In this document: piece by piece, positions 25,853 through 34,870 of the stretch
How positions within the stretch are numbered: position 1 is the first letter of the stretch
Layout: each line of letters starts with the position of its first letter
Assembly (NCBI GenBank): GCA_014804755.1
Contig: JAAUZE010000014.1
Location: forward strand, 43,895 to 107,894
From: Lachnospiraceae bacterium
GTDB lineage: Bacteria > Bacillota > Clostridia > Lachnospirales > Lachnospiraceae
DNA: 64,000 nt
Reading direction: 5' to 3'
Position numbers and translations under genes: made by a program
Notes under the pieces: generated by a model
What the model saw: only the letters and a program-made list of their open reading frames with translations
What the model was told of the DNA's origin: nothing
Database searches by the model: none

Positions 25853-26057
25853 ACACAGACATATCGAAGTTTCCACCGATATGAGGGTTGACGGACAACT
25901 CCAAAGAGGAGGATGCCGTCGGCGCAGAGCCAAGCAGTTCGGAAATCTGGGAGCCGGTTGATTCCATGCTGTCCAGTACATTGCCGAGTACCGCATAGCC
26001 GACGGAATTCATCAGTTTTGCCTGAGCCATGCCCGTCGATAAAGCTGCAATATCCAT
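25851..26057 (-). CDS. YjfB family putative motility protein
   Basis: 68 residues starting at ATG 26057 after AAGGAG at eight bases; a GTG at 26066 is in frame. The sequence MDIAALSTGMAQAKLMNSVGYAVLGNVLDSM is the family pattern; YjfB of Bacillus belongs to the motility sigma regulon. Function unknown, small, probably partly disordered at the C-terminus. It lies apart from the flagellar operons and is preceded on its strand by a box matching the sigma-28 -10 sequence. Confidence 0.82.
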   Translation of the reverse strand: MDIAALSTGMAQAKLMNSVGYAVLGNVLDSMESTGSQISELLGSAPTASSSLELSVNPHIGGNFDMSV

Positions 26058-26100
26058 AGCGCTCACTCCTTTTTTGCTGCGTTGACACGTTTCATATATT

Positions 26101-26108
26101 ATATCGGC
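26101..26108 (-). promoter_or_regulatory. possible sigma-28 -10 box of yjfB
   Basis: Minus strand GCCGATAT at 26108-26101, 43 nt before the start codon. A TAAA -35 at the usual distance is absent, so support is partial. Confidence 0.4.
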
Positions 26109-26279
26109 ATAAAATTTGCAAAGAAAGGTAAAAAATGCATAAAAAAGTCACGATTTTAGGTAGATTTTTTTGTGTATTTATATTAAAATAAAAGTCGGGT
26201 ATTTATTTTCAACTAGAAAAGCAAAGAACGTTTGTATAGGTTGAACAAAGGAGAAGGTAAAAAAGGGGAGAAGACGCTT

Positions 26280-27368
26280 ATGATATCGAATCAAATTTTA
26301 CAGAATACGATAGATGGGCTGAAAGCGATCGCGCGCACGGACTTATGCGTCATGGATACGGACGGTAAGGTTGTCGCGGCGACGGACGACCGGATGGAGA
26401 GCGGCAGGCAGGACGTTCTGGAATTTGTTTCATCGCCTGCGGACAGTCAGGAGATACAGGGCTCCCAGTTCTTTAAGATTTACGATGAGCAGCAGCTGGA
26501 ATATATTTTGGTGATCACGGGGACGGGGGAGAACCTTTACATGGTAGGCAAGATGGCGGCGTTTCAGATTCAAAACCTGCTTGTTGCCTACAAAGAGCGG
26601 TTTGATAAGGATAACTTTATCAAAAACCTGCTGCTGGATAACCTGCTGCTCGTGGACATTTACAGCCGCGCGAAGAAACTCCATATTCAGACGGATGCAA
26701 AGCGTGTCGCGATGATCGTGGAATCGGGGAAAGGCAAGGACAACAATGTGCTGGAGCTGCTGCGCGTGTATTTTGGCGCCAACAGCAAGGAATTTGTGAC
26801 TGCCGTTGACGAGAACAGCATCATTGTCGTGAAGGAATTGGAGGACGGCGACAGCGGCAAGGAGCTGGAGAAGTTGGCAAAAGCAATGGCGGCATATCTT
26901 GCGCGGGAAGGAATCGAGCATACGCGCATCTCATACGGGACGGTCGTCGGTGAGATCAAGGAGGTCAGCCGCTCTTATAAGGAAGCGAAGATGGCGCTTG
27001 ACGTCGGTAAGATCTTCTTTGACGAGCGGGAGATCATCGCCTATTCCGAGCTGGGAATCGGCAGATTGATCTATCAGCTTCCAATCCCGCTTTGTAAAAT
27101 GTTCATACGGGAGATTTTTGACGGCAAAAGTCCGGATGAATTCGATGAGGAGACGTTGACGACGATCTATAAATTTTTCGAGAACAGCCTGAATGTCTCC
27201 GAGACGTCAAGACAGCTTTTTATCCACCGCAATACGCTTGTGTACCGGCTGGATAAGCTGCAGAAGGGAACCGGGTTAGATCTGCGCGTGTTCGAGGACG
27301 CCATCACGTTCAAGATCGCGCTAATGGTCGTCAAATACATGAAGTATATGGAAAACTTTGAGTACTAG
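26280..27368 (+). CDS. CdaR/PucR family transcriptional regulator
   Basis: 362 residues starting at ATG 26280 after AAAGGGGAG; an in-frame ATG at 26232 has no ribosome site. N-terminal sugar-diacid recognition domain (ISNQILQNTIDGLKAIARTDLCVMD, about 1-120), a middle degenerate GGDEF-like region, and a C-terminal PucR helix-turn-helix (NSLNVSETSRQLFIHRNTLVYRLDKL, about 315-340). In Lachnospiraceae this gene is commonly next to ftsEX, as here. Effector unknown. Confidence 0.88.
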   Translation: MISNQILQNTIDGLKAIARTDLCVMDTDGKVVAATDDRMESGRQDVLEFVSSPADSQEIQGSQFFKIYDEQQLEYILVITGTGENLYMVGKMAAFQIQNLLVAYKERFDKDNFIKNLLLDNLLLVDIYSRAKKLHIQTDAKRVAMIVESGKGKDNNVLELLRVYFGANSKEFVTAVDENSIIVVKELEDGDSGKELEKLAKAMAAYLAREGIEHTRISYGTVVGEIKEVSRSYKEAKMALDVGKIFFDEREIIAYSELGIGRLIYQLPIPLCKMFIREIFDGKSPDEFDEETLTTIYKFFENSLNVSETSRQLFIHRNTLVYRLDKLQKGTGLDLRVFEDAITFKIALMVVKYMKYMENFEY

Positions 27369-27411
27369 TGAACGTGTCGGCACATTAAGCATCAGAAAGG
27401 CTGGAGAAACA

Positions 27412-28380
27412 TTGAGAGAAGATACAAAGGCAACGCAATCGAAGAATGCAATGCAATCGAAGAATGCATTGCAGGCAAGAGGCGTGTCACGGACCGGAAC
27501 GGCGCCGCAGACAAGGGGCGCATCTCAGACAAGGGCTACGTCACAGGCGAGAGCCGTACAGCAGTCCGCGGACGCGGAAGAAAAGATCAGATCGCAGAAG
27601 GCGCCCGCATCGCCTGTGGGAAGACAGGGCGAAAGCAGACCACCCGAGAATACGTATGGCAGAAAAAAGAAAAAGACCGCTCCGTCTGAAGATGTCATTG
27701 TCTTAGATCATGTGGTCAAGTCTTATTCGACAGGCGCCCCCGCCTTAAACGGGATTTCCTTAAAGGTGAAGCGGGGAGAGTTCGTGTTTATCGTGGGGGA
27801 CAGCGGTTCGGGAAAATCGACGCTCATTAAACTGCTTTTGCGTGAACTGCTCCCGACGGAGGGCGGCATTACGGTCAACGGAACGAACGTGGTGCGTCTG
27901 CGCCGCAGGAAGATACCGAAATTCAGAAGGGGCATCGGCGTTGTATTTCAGGATTTCCGGCTTCTGAAGGATCGAAACGTGTATGATAATGTTGCGTTTG
28001 CCCAGCTTATCATTCAGGCAAAGGCCCGTGATATACGCAAGAATGTGCCGATGATGCTTTCCCTCGTGGGACTTGCGGGAAAATACAAGGCAAAGCCGAA
28101 GCAGCTTTCGGGTGGTGAACAGCAGCGCGTGGCGCTTGCGCGTGCGCTTGTCAATAATCCGCCGATCCTGCTCGCGGATGAGCCGACAGGAAATCTTGAT
28201 CCCAAAAATTCATGGGAGATCATGAAACTGTTAGAGGAGATCAATGAAAAGGGTACAACGGTACTCGTTGTTACGCATAACCGTGAAATTGTCAATGCCA
28301 TGAAAAAACGTGTCATTACCATGAAAAAGGGCGTTATCGTAAGCGACGAAGAACAGGGAGCATATATCGATGAGGATTAG
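27412..28380 (+). CDS. ftsE: cell division ATP-binding protein FtsE with an N-terminal extension
   Basis: 322 residues if started at TTG 27412, five bases after CTGGAG; an ATG at 27451 is also possible. The ABC domain occupies about 95-322: Walker [10 protein letters not shown] (about 130), Q-loop VVFQDFRLL, signature LSGGEQQR (about 233), Walker [13 protein letters not shown] (about 255) and the H-loop THNRE. FtsE powers FtsX, which activates peptidoglycan hydrolases at the septum. The first ~95 residues are a low-complexity Gln/Ser/Thr/Ala/Arg stretch not found in ordinary FtsE (about 225 residues). Confidence 0.92.
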   Translation: MREDTKATQSKNAMQSKNALQARGVSRTGTAPQTRGASQTRATSQARAVQQSADAEEKIRSQKAPASPVGRQGESRPPENTYGRKKKKTAPSEDVIVLDHVVKSYSTGAPALNGISLKVKRGEFVFIVGDSGSGKSTLIKLLLRELLPTEGGITVNGTNVVRLRRRKIPKFRRGIGVVFQDFRLLKDRNVYDNVAFAQLIIQAKARDIRKNVPMMLSLVGLAGKYKAKPKQLSGGEQQRVALARALVNNPPILLADEPTGNLDPKNSWEIMKLLEEINEKGTTVLVVTHNREIVNAMKKRVITMKKGVIVSDEEQGAYIDED

Positions 28381-29269
28381 TACGCTATTCTATACAATCA
28401 GGCAGGGGTTTAAGAACATTCTGCGAAACAAGTGGTTTTCTTTGGCGTCCATTATGACGACAAGCGCGTGCCTGTTTCTGTTCGGTGTTTTTTTCAGTAT
28501 CCTGACGAACTTTCAGAATATTGTGAGGACGGCGCAGGAGGGGGTCTGTGTCACCATCTTTTTTGATCAGGATACGGAAGTGACGCGCAAGGAGGAAATC
28601 GGGCGGCTGCTGCTCGCGCGGCCGGAGGTCAAGGATATTTATTATGTATCCCCGGAAGAGGCGTGGGAATCCTTTTCCAAAGATTATTTCGGCGAGGAAT
28701 ATGCCGCAGGCTTTACGGAGAATCCGCTTCAGTATTCAGACAACTTCCAAATTTATATGAATGATGTTTCTATGCAGAGTGCACTTGTTACTTACGTGAA
28801 ATCCCTTGACCATGTGCGTAAGGTGAATGAGTCGGCAATCACCGCGAATATGCTGTCGGGCATGAATTCCCTTGTGTCCTATGTGACGATGGCGATCATT
28901 GCGCTGCTGCTCTTTGTGTCGATCTTTTTGATCAGTAACACGGTCATGATCGGTATTTCCGTGCGAAAAGAAGAAATTTCCATTATGAAATACATCGGTG
29001 CGACGGACTTTTTCGTGCGTGCGCCGTTTGTCGTGGAGGGCGTGATGATCGGGCTGATCGGTTCGCTCATACCGCTTGCGATCATTTACGAGCTGTATAA
29101 CCGGGTCATCCTTTATGTGACGGAGCGCTTTTCCATGTTGGAAAGCCTGATGCACTTTTTGGATGTCAAAGAGGTGTTTGCGACGCTTGCACCGATCTCC
29201 ATGGGAATCGGCGTGGGTATCGGTCTTCTCGGAAGCGTCGTGACGGTGCGCAGACATTTGAGGGTTTAG
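28370..29269 (+). CDS. ftsX: cell division protein FtsX
   Basis: 299 residues. One N-terminal membrane segment (about 22-45), a large extracytoplasmic loop (about 46-170), then three membrane segments, the FtsX topology. Overlaps ftsE by 11 nt. FtsX transmits ATP hydrolysis by FtsE to a periplasmic or wall hydrolase; the M23 protein encoded next is the natural partner. Confidence 0.93.
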   Translation: MRISTLFYTIRQGFKNILRNKWFSLASIMTTSACLFLFGVFFSILTNFQNIVRTAQEGVCVTIFFDQDTEVTRKEEIGRLLLARPEVKDIYYVSPEEAWESFSKDYFGEEYAAGFTENPLQYSDNFQIYMNDVSMQSALVTYVKSLDHVRKVNESAITANMLSGMNSLVSYVTMAIIALLLFVSIFLISNTVMIGISVRKEEISIMKYIGATDFFVRAPFVVEGVMIGLIGSLIPLAIIYELYNRVILYVTERFSMLESLMHFLDVKEVFATLAPISMGIGVGIGLLGSVVTVRRHLRV

Positions 29270-29290
29270 CTGAAGGGCGTGGGTGTTTAC

Positions 29291-30526
29291 ATGAGATACG
29301 GAGTAAAAAAGAAAATCATCAGATGTATCGGTATCGTTCTGCTTGCCACATTTCTGCTGCCGCAGGGGGAGCTTGAGAGCAGGGCGAGCAGCAATGCGCT
29401 GACAAATGATTATATTCAGGGAAAAGAAGAAGAAATCCGGCAGATTGAGCAGGAGCAGGAGGCGATACAGCGGGAGATCACGGATACGAAGGCGCTGTTA
29501 GAACAGCTGAAACAACAGCAGGAGGATTTGTATCTCTACGCGCAGCAGGTCGATGCAATCCTGCTGGAGCTGGATGATAAGATTACGCTGCTCAACGAGC
29601 AGATCACATTAAAGGAGCTGCAGATCGAGCAGACAAAGAAAGAGCTTGCCGAGGCGCAGGAGGTGGAACGCCAGCAATACGAGGCGATGAAGGTGCGCAT
29701 CCGCTTTATGTACGAAGAAGGGGACGCCTATTATCTGGAGATGCTTTTTTCTGCGACGGGCATTGCGGACATACTCAACAAGGCGGATTATATTGAAGCA
29801 ATTTCAGAATATGACAGGAGGAAGCTGGAAGAATATATCTTAAATGAGCATTTGATCGAAGTCTGCCAGAAGGAGCTGGAGGTGCAGGAAGCGGCATTGC
29901 AGACGCAGAAGGACAGTGTACAGGCGGAGCGGGAAGCGCAGCAGGCGCTGCGGGAGCAGGCGGCAATTGAAATCGCCAGCAAGCAGCATCAGATTGATGA
30001 AGAAAAAGAAACCCTGGAGCAGCAGACTGCAAAGCTGGCGGCACAGACGGAAACGATAGAGGCGTTGGAGGCGCAGGTCGCAGCGGAGAAAAAGCGGCTT
30101 CAGGAGGCGAATCAGCCGCAGCAGTCGTATGACGGCGGTGCGTTTGCATGGCCATGCCCGAGCACCAAGACGATTACCTCAGAGTATGGCTGGCGTAAAC
30201 ATCCGGTCCTGAATTACGACCGCTTTCATAACGGTATTGATATCGGTGCCAGACACGGCGCGCCCATTCTTGCTGCTTACGACGGCAAGGTCGTCGCTGC
30301 GTCCTATACAAGCGCGATGGGCAATTACATTATGATAGACCATGGTGACGGACTTTACACGATCTACATGCACTGTTCGCAGCTCTATGTCGCGGAAGGA
30401 ACCTATGTGGTACGTGGGGAGCAGATTGCGGCGGTCGGTGCGACCGGTCTTGTGACCGGAGCTCATCTGCACTTTTCGGTCCGCTTAAATGGGGAATATG
30501 TGAACCCGCTTAATTACGTCTCCTGA
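29291..30526 (+). CDS. EnvC-like murein hydrolase activator, M23 domain
   Basis: 411 residues. A signal peptide (about 1-33), a long coiled coil of Gln/Glu-rich helices (about 40-275) and a C-terminal M23 lytic domain (about 290-405) with HNGIDIG (H313, D317) and HLHFSV (about 392). This is the layout of EnvC/PcsB partners of FtsEX, which act on septal peptidoglycan. Zinc ligands are intact, so it may be an active endopeptidase. ATG 29291 is preferred to GTG 29279 on spacing. Directly follows ftsX. Confidence 0.88.
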   Translation: MRYGVKKKIIRCIGIVLLATFLLPQGELESRASSNALTNDYIQGKEEEIRQIEQEQEAIQREITDTKALLEQLKQQQEDLYLYAQQVDAILLELDDKITLLNEQITLKELQIEQTKKELAEAQEVERQQYEAMKVRIRFMYEEGDAYYLEMLFSATGIADILNKADYIEAISEYDRRKLEEYILNEHLIEVCQKELEVQEAALQTQKDSVQAEREAQQALREQAAIEIASKQHQIDEEKETLEQQTAKLAAQTETIEALEAQVAAEKKRLQEANQPQQSYDGGAFAWPCPSTKTITSEYGWRKHPVLNYDRFHNGIDIGARHGAPILAAYDGKVVAASYTSAMGNYIMIDHGDGLYTIYMHCSQLYVAEGTYVVRGEQIAAVGATGLVTGAHLHFSVRLNGEYVNPLNYVS

Positions 30527-30651
30527 GGCAGATGCGATAGTATGGCGGATCGGATTGTTTAGCGGAAAAGGAACAAAGCACGGCGGCATCCATATTTAGC
30601 GGTGCCGCCGCATAAAATGATAGGGAACAAATGCGTTCGGCGGAAAGAAGA

Positions 30652-31947
30652 ATGATCATGGATAATTTTGAAATGCAAATGGAATCGGAACAACAAAAAA
30701 AAGAAGCGGAAAAGCGTGAGCGCCGGTATTATCTGACGGGTATCCTGACGGGGCTCTTGCTCGCTGCGACGATCACCGGGATTGTTTTTTTAGTGCGGGA
30801 TGTGCTGACGAAAAAAGGAGAGAGCACGCAGACGCAGGCGCAGGAGGCTGACTCGGTCATAAATGAAGCGACAACGGTCAAGCTCGGCGTGCTGCAGGAC
30901 GCGATTGAAAAATATTACCTGGAGGATGTGGATCCACGGACATTGGAGGAGGGAATGTATGCGGGTATGCTTGATGCGCTGGGCGATCCTTACTCCGTGT
31001 ATTATACAGCCGAGGAGCTTCAGGAAATTTATGATAAGACGCGCGGCGTTTATTACGGGATCGGCGCATATATCGGAATGGACACGACGGCGAACTATGC
31101 CGTGATCACAAAGCTGATCGAGAACACGCCGGCATGGGAAAGCGGGTTACAGCCGGGCGATCTGATCTATAAGGTGGAGGGAGAGGACGTCTACGGCATG
31201 GACACATCCGAGGTTGTCGCGAAGATCAAGGGTGAGGAGGGAACACCTGTCACGATAACGGTCGCACGTCCGAGCGGAGTTTCCTACGAGTATATTGACA
31301 TCACGATCACCCGTGCCAAGATCAACAGTCCGACCGTGGAGTTCCGGATGCTGGAGAACGACATCGCATATATCGAGATTACGGAATTTGATGATATTAC
31401 GTTAGAGCAGTTTAACGAGGCACTTGCGGAAGCGCGAGGAAGCGGTATGAAGGGGCTCATCTTGGACCTGCGCGGCAATCCGGGCGGCAATTTGACAACT
31501 GTTGTTGAGATTGCGAGAAAAATACTGCCGGAGGGGCTGGTCGTCTATACGGAGGATAAATACGGCGAGCGCGAGGAATATCGCTGCGACGGCAGCAGTC
31601 CGCTGGGGTTACCGCTTGTGGTGCTCATTGACGGGAACAGCGCGAGCGCGTCGGAGATTTTGGCGGGTGCGATCAAAGATTACGAAGTCGGCACGCTTGT
31701 CGGCACGACCACGTTTGGAAAAGGCATCGTTCAAAGGATCATGCAGCTCACGGACGGCTCGGCCATCAAGCTGACGATCAGCAAATACTATACGCCGAAC
31801 GGTTACAATATTCATGGTATCGGTATCGCGCCGGATGTGGAAATACCGTATGATGCGGAGCTGTACCGAAACGAGGAGCGGGATAACCAATTAGAGGAAG
31901 CAGAGCGCATTATGAACGAGATGCTGGGAATTACGGACGGAATGTGA
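30652..31947 (+). CDS. S41 family carboxyl-terminal processing peptidase
   Basis: 431 residues. Short cytoplasmic tail, one membrane anchor (about 25-48), a PDZ domain (about 115-205, GIGAYIGMDTT and LQPGDLIYKVEGEDV) and an S41 protease core with LDLRGNPGG, the catalytic Ser in NSASASE (about 330) and the Lys in TTTFGKG (about 356). CtpA/CtpB type, extracytoplasmic. Start uncertain between ATG 30652 and 30658. The frequent co-location with ftsEX and M23 suggests turnover of the hydrolase machinery. Confidence 0.92.
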   Translation: MIMDNFEMQMESEQQKKEAEKRERRYYLTGILTGLLLAATITGIVFLVRDVLTKKGESTQTQAQEADSVINEATTVKLGVLQDAIEKYYLEDVDPRTLEEGMYAGMLDALGDPYSVYYTAEELQEIYDKTRGVYYGIGAYIGMDTTANYAVITKLIENTPAWESGLQPGDLIYKVEGEDVYGMDTSEVVAKIKGEEGTPVTITVARPSGVSYEYIDITITRAKINSPTVEFRMLENDIAYIEITEFDDITLEQFNEALAEARGSGMKGLILDLRGNPGGNLTTVVEIARKILPEGLVVYTEDKYGEREEYRCDGSSPLGLPLVVLIDGNSASASEILAGAIKDYEVGTLVGTTTFGKGIVQRIMQLTDGSAIKLTISKYYTPNGYNIHGIGIAPDVEIPYDAELYRNEERDNQLEEAERIMNEMLGITDGM

Positions 31948-31992
31948 TGCTGTGGGGAACGGAAATATGGATAGAAAGCGAGAGGCATGAGC

Positions 31993-33108
31993 ATGAGATA
32001 CGACTATCTGATCGTGGGCGCCGGGCTGTTCGGCGCGGTGTTCGCGCATGAGATGAAGCAGAAGGGAAAGCGGTGTCTTGTCATTGACAGACGGGGGCAC
32101 ATTGCGGGAAATATTTATACGGAAGAGATCGCGGGGATTCAGGTACATCGCTACGGCGCGCATATTTTTCATACCTCGGATAAAAAAGTATGGGAATACA
32201 TCAACCGTTTTGCGGAGTTTAATCATTACATCAATTCGCCGGTTGCCGTATACGGGGAGGAGCTTTACAATCTTCCTTTTAATATGAACACGTTCAGCAA
32301 GCTGTGGGGAATCCGCACGCCCGCCGAGGCGAAGGCAGTGATCGATGAGCAGATCGCACAGGCGGGGATCGGGGAGCCGAAGAACTTAGAGGAGCAGGCG
32401 ATCTCGCTTGCGGGGCGCGATGTGTATGAGAAGCTGGTAAAGGGCTATACGGAAAAACAGTGGGGAAGGGACTGTAAGGAGCTTCCCACGTTTATCATCA
32501 AGCGTCTGCCGCTCCGGTTTACCTATGACAACAATTATTTTAACGATCCCTATCAGGGAATCCCCAAGGGCGGTTACACGGCGATCGTTCAAAAACTGCT
32601 TGCGGATATTCCGGTGAAAACGGGCGTTTCCTATCGGGAGTTTCTTTCGCAGAATGAGAAAAAAGAAGACGGCGATTCCTTTGAGCGGGTGCTGTATACA
32701 GGAATGATCGACGAATATTTTGATTACTGCTACGGCGCGCTGGAGTACCGTTCCCTGCGCTTTGAGACAGAGCTGCTCGCGGACTGTGACAATTATCAGG
32801 GAAATGCGGTTGTGAACTATACGGAGAGGAGCATACCGTATACGCGCATCATCGAGCATAAGCATTTTGAATTCGGCAAGCAGCCGTCAACGGTCATTAC
32901 GCGCGAATATCCCTGTGAATGGAAAAAGGGAGACGAGCCGTACTATCCGATGAATGATGAAAAAAACAACGCGCTCTTTGCACGGTATCGTAAGCTGGCA
33001 GAAGAACAGGATCGGGTATTGTTTGGCGGGCGGCTTGGTCAGTATCGCTATTATGATATGGATAAGGTGATCGCGGAGGCGCTTTTCATGGCGGAACAGG
33101 AAGGGTAA
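31993..33108 (+). CDS. glf: UDP-galactopyranose mutase
   Basis: 371 residues starting at ATG 31993 after GAGAGG; an ATG at 31987 is too close to that site. N-terminal FAD-binding Rossmann motif VGAGLFGAVFA (about 9-19), then RRGHIAGNIYTE, GAHIFHTSD and a Glf core with GYTEKQWGRD. It interconverts UDP-galactopyranose and UDP-galactofuranose for surface glycans. It precedes the second Maf gene by 3 nt. Confidence 0.94.
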   Translation: MRYDYLIVGAGLFGAVFAHEMKQKGKRCLVIDRRGHIAGNIYTEEIAGIQVHRYGAHIFHTSDKKVWEYINRFAEFNHYINSPVAVYGEELYNLPFNMNTFSKLWGIRTPAEAKAVIDEQIAQAGIGEPKNLEEQAISLAGRDVYEKLVKGYTEKQWGRDCKELPTFIIKRLPLRFTYDNNYFNDPYQGIPKGGYTAIVQKLLADIPVKTGVSYREFLSQNEKKEDGDSFERVLYTGMIDEYFDYCYGALEYRSLRFETELLADCDNYQGNAVVNYTERSIPYTRIIEHKHFEFGKQPSTVITREYPCEWKKGDEPYYPMNDEKNNALFARYRKLAEEQDRVLFGGRLGQYRYYDMDKVIAEALFMAEQEG

Positions 33109-33111
33109 GCA

Positions 33112-34848
33112 ATGGCGGAACTACGGGATTTGTATCAAAGGATCAGGAATGCCGTCTGTCAGAGCACGGTGATCACGGAGCAGCTCCGCATGTATAATCT
33201 GGATGCCGGAGTGAGAGAATATCAGAGCTTTCTGAAAGACTTTCAGGCGATCGTAGGAGAGCTGCTTGGCGATGACGGAACGCTTGCCGCGATGGGGGTC
33301 GGCGCCGCGCCGGATTATATCGTGGAAATGATGCGCGGATTGCTCGGCGCACAGGAACAGAAGGATTATGTGCTTTTAGCGGATCTGATTGCGCTGCAGA
33401 TACAGCCTTTTTTACAGGGATTATTGGAGCAGCTCCAATCGGCAGAAACGGGTGGACTGCTCCCGGATCATACCGGAAAAAATCTTGCCGCACTTTCGGA
33501 ACGGGATCCTGCGCTTGCGAAGCGGCTTGGCGGTCTTGATGATTCCGGCATTTTTAACGATCGTGACGGTTCGGCGCAGGAAGCGTGGCGCGATCTTTTT
33601 GTGGAGGAGACGTCGGTCGGATACCCGACCTGCCGCGTGGAACGGGACGGGGAGAGCTTTTACTTACATTCCAATCAGGATCCGTTTGCCGAGGCGCGCG
33701 CATGGGTGCGGGCGCTTCCCGATGAGCAGGCGACAGGCTATCATGTGTTAGGCTGCGGGCTGGGTTATCATGTGCTGGCGCTCTATGAGGAGCTGCGGGA
33801 ATGTTATCCTGTGCATGTGTACGAGGCGGATCTGCGTATGATGAAGCTGGCGCTGCGTTTCGTGAATATGGAGAAGGCGCTGCGCAGCGGACTTCTCATT
33901 TTTCATGAGGATGTGCAGTGGCGTGCGCTGTCCGAAGCGGTTGCCCGGTCGGGACAGAAGCTGTGTATTCATTATCCGACCCTGCGCCTGATGAAGGACG
34001 ACCGGCTCAGGCAGGGATTTGAACAGTTCTTTTTGCAGGACAGCTCCTATCGTAACGCCAAAATGCTGTTACAGGGAAATTTTGATGCAAATATGGAAAG
34101 CATGCGCGTACAGCCGCAGCGTTTTATGACAGCGGATGTGCTTCGCGGTCATTTTTTGGATAAAACCGTTACGATTGTAGCGGCAGGACCGTCGCTTGAT
34201 AAAAACGTATCGCAGCTTTCGGCGTGCGCAGGGCGGCAGGACGGCATTTTAATTGCATGCGGTACGGTGTTTCGAAAGCTGCTCGGGCTGGGAATCCGGC
34301 CGGATTATGTGTTGGTGACGGACGCGAACCCGCGCGTGCTCTCGCAGATTTATGAGCAGGAAAAGAATGATGTGCCGATGCTGATGCTTTCTACCGCAAA
34401 CCACGGCTTTGCCGCGCGGTATCAGGCCGTTCATTATATGCTGTTTCAGGAGGGCTATCCGCGGGCGGAGCAGGAGGCGGCGGCAAGAGGCTGCATGTGT
34501 GTGAAGACAGGCGGTTCCGTCATGACCACGGCGCTGGATACGATGATCCGATTAGGGGCAAAGCGGCTTGTGTTTGTCGGGCTGGATTTGGCGTTTACGG
34601 ATAATCTGGCGCATGCGTCGGGAACGTCGAACCGTGTGGCGACGGATACAAAGGATTTAACGGCGGTAAAGGCATGGGACGGCGGTACGGTCTATGCAGA
34701 CCAGAAATTTATTCTTTACCGTACTTGGATGGAGAGGCGCTTACAGGAGCAGGATGCCGCGGCAGTGGACGTTATCAATGCGACCGAGGGCGGAAGCTAT
34801 ATTCAGGGCATGCGCCATATACCGCTTGCAGAGGCAATGAGTTTATAA
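33112..34848 (+). CDS. Maf/DUF115 family glycosyltransferase, copy 2, with extra N-terminal domain
   Basis: 578 residues. The Maf signature is present but starts about 108 residues later than in the first copy: TIVAAGPSLDKNVSQLSA (about 355), YVLVTDANP, KTGGSVMTTALDTMIRLGAK and VGLDLAFTDNLAHASG. Residues 1 to about 115 are helical and resemble the separate small protein encoded before Maf copy 1. The C-terminal helical third seen in copy 1 is largely missing. Predicted to glycosylate flagellin or a related substrate; it stands next to a CMP-sugar synthetase. Confidence 0.85.
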   Translation: MAELRDLYQRIRNAVCQSTVITEQLRMYNLDAGVREYQSFLKDFQAIVGELLGDDGTLAAMGVGAAPDYIVEMMRGLLGAQEQKDYVLLADLIALQIQPFLQGLLEQLQSAETGGLLPDHTGKNLAALSERDPALAKRLGGLDDSGIFNDRDGSAQEAWRDLFVEETSVGYPTCRVERDGESFYLHSNQDPFAEARAWVRALPDEQATGYHVLGCGLGYHVLALYEELRECYPVHVYEADLRMMKLALRFVNMEKALRSGLLIFHEDVQWRALSEAVARSGQKLCIHYPTLRLMKDDRLRQGFEQFFLQDSSYRNAKMLLQGNFDANMESMRVQPQRFMTADVLRGHFLDKTVTIVAAGPSLDKNVSQLSACAGRQDGILIACGTVFRKLLGLGIRPDYVLVTDANPRVLSQIYEQEKNDVPMLMLSTANHGFAARYQAVHYMLFQEGYPRAEQEAAARGCMCVKTGGSVMTTALDTMIRLGAKRLVFVGLDLAFTDNLAHASGTSNRVATDTKDLTAVKAWDGGTVYADQKFILYRTWMERRLQEQDAAAVDVINATEGGSYIQGMRHIPLAEAMSL

Positions 34849-34870
34849 CAGAGTATCAGGGGGGAGAGTC

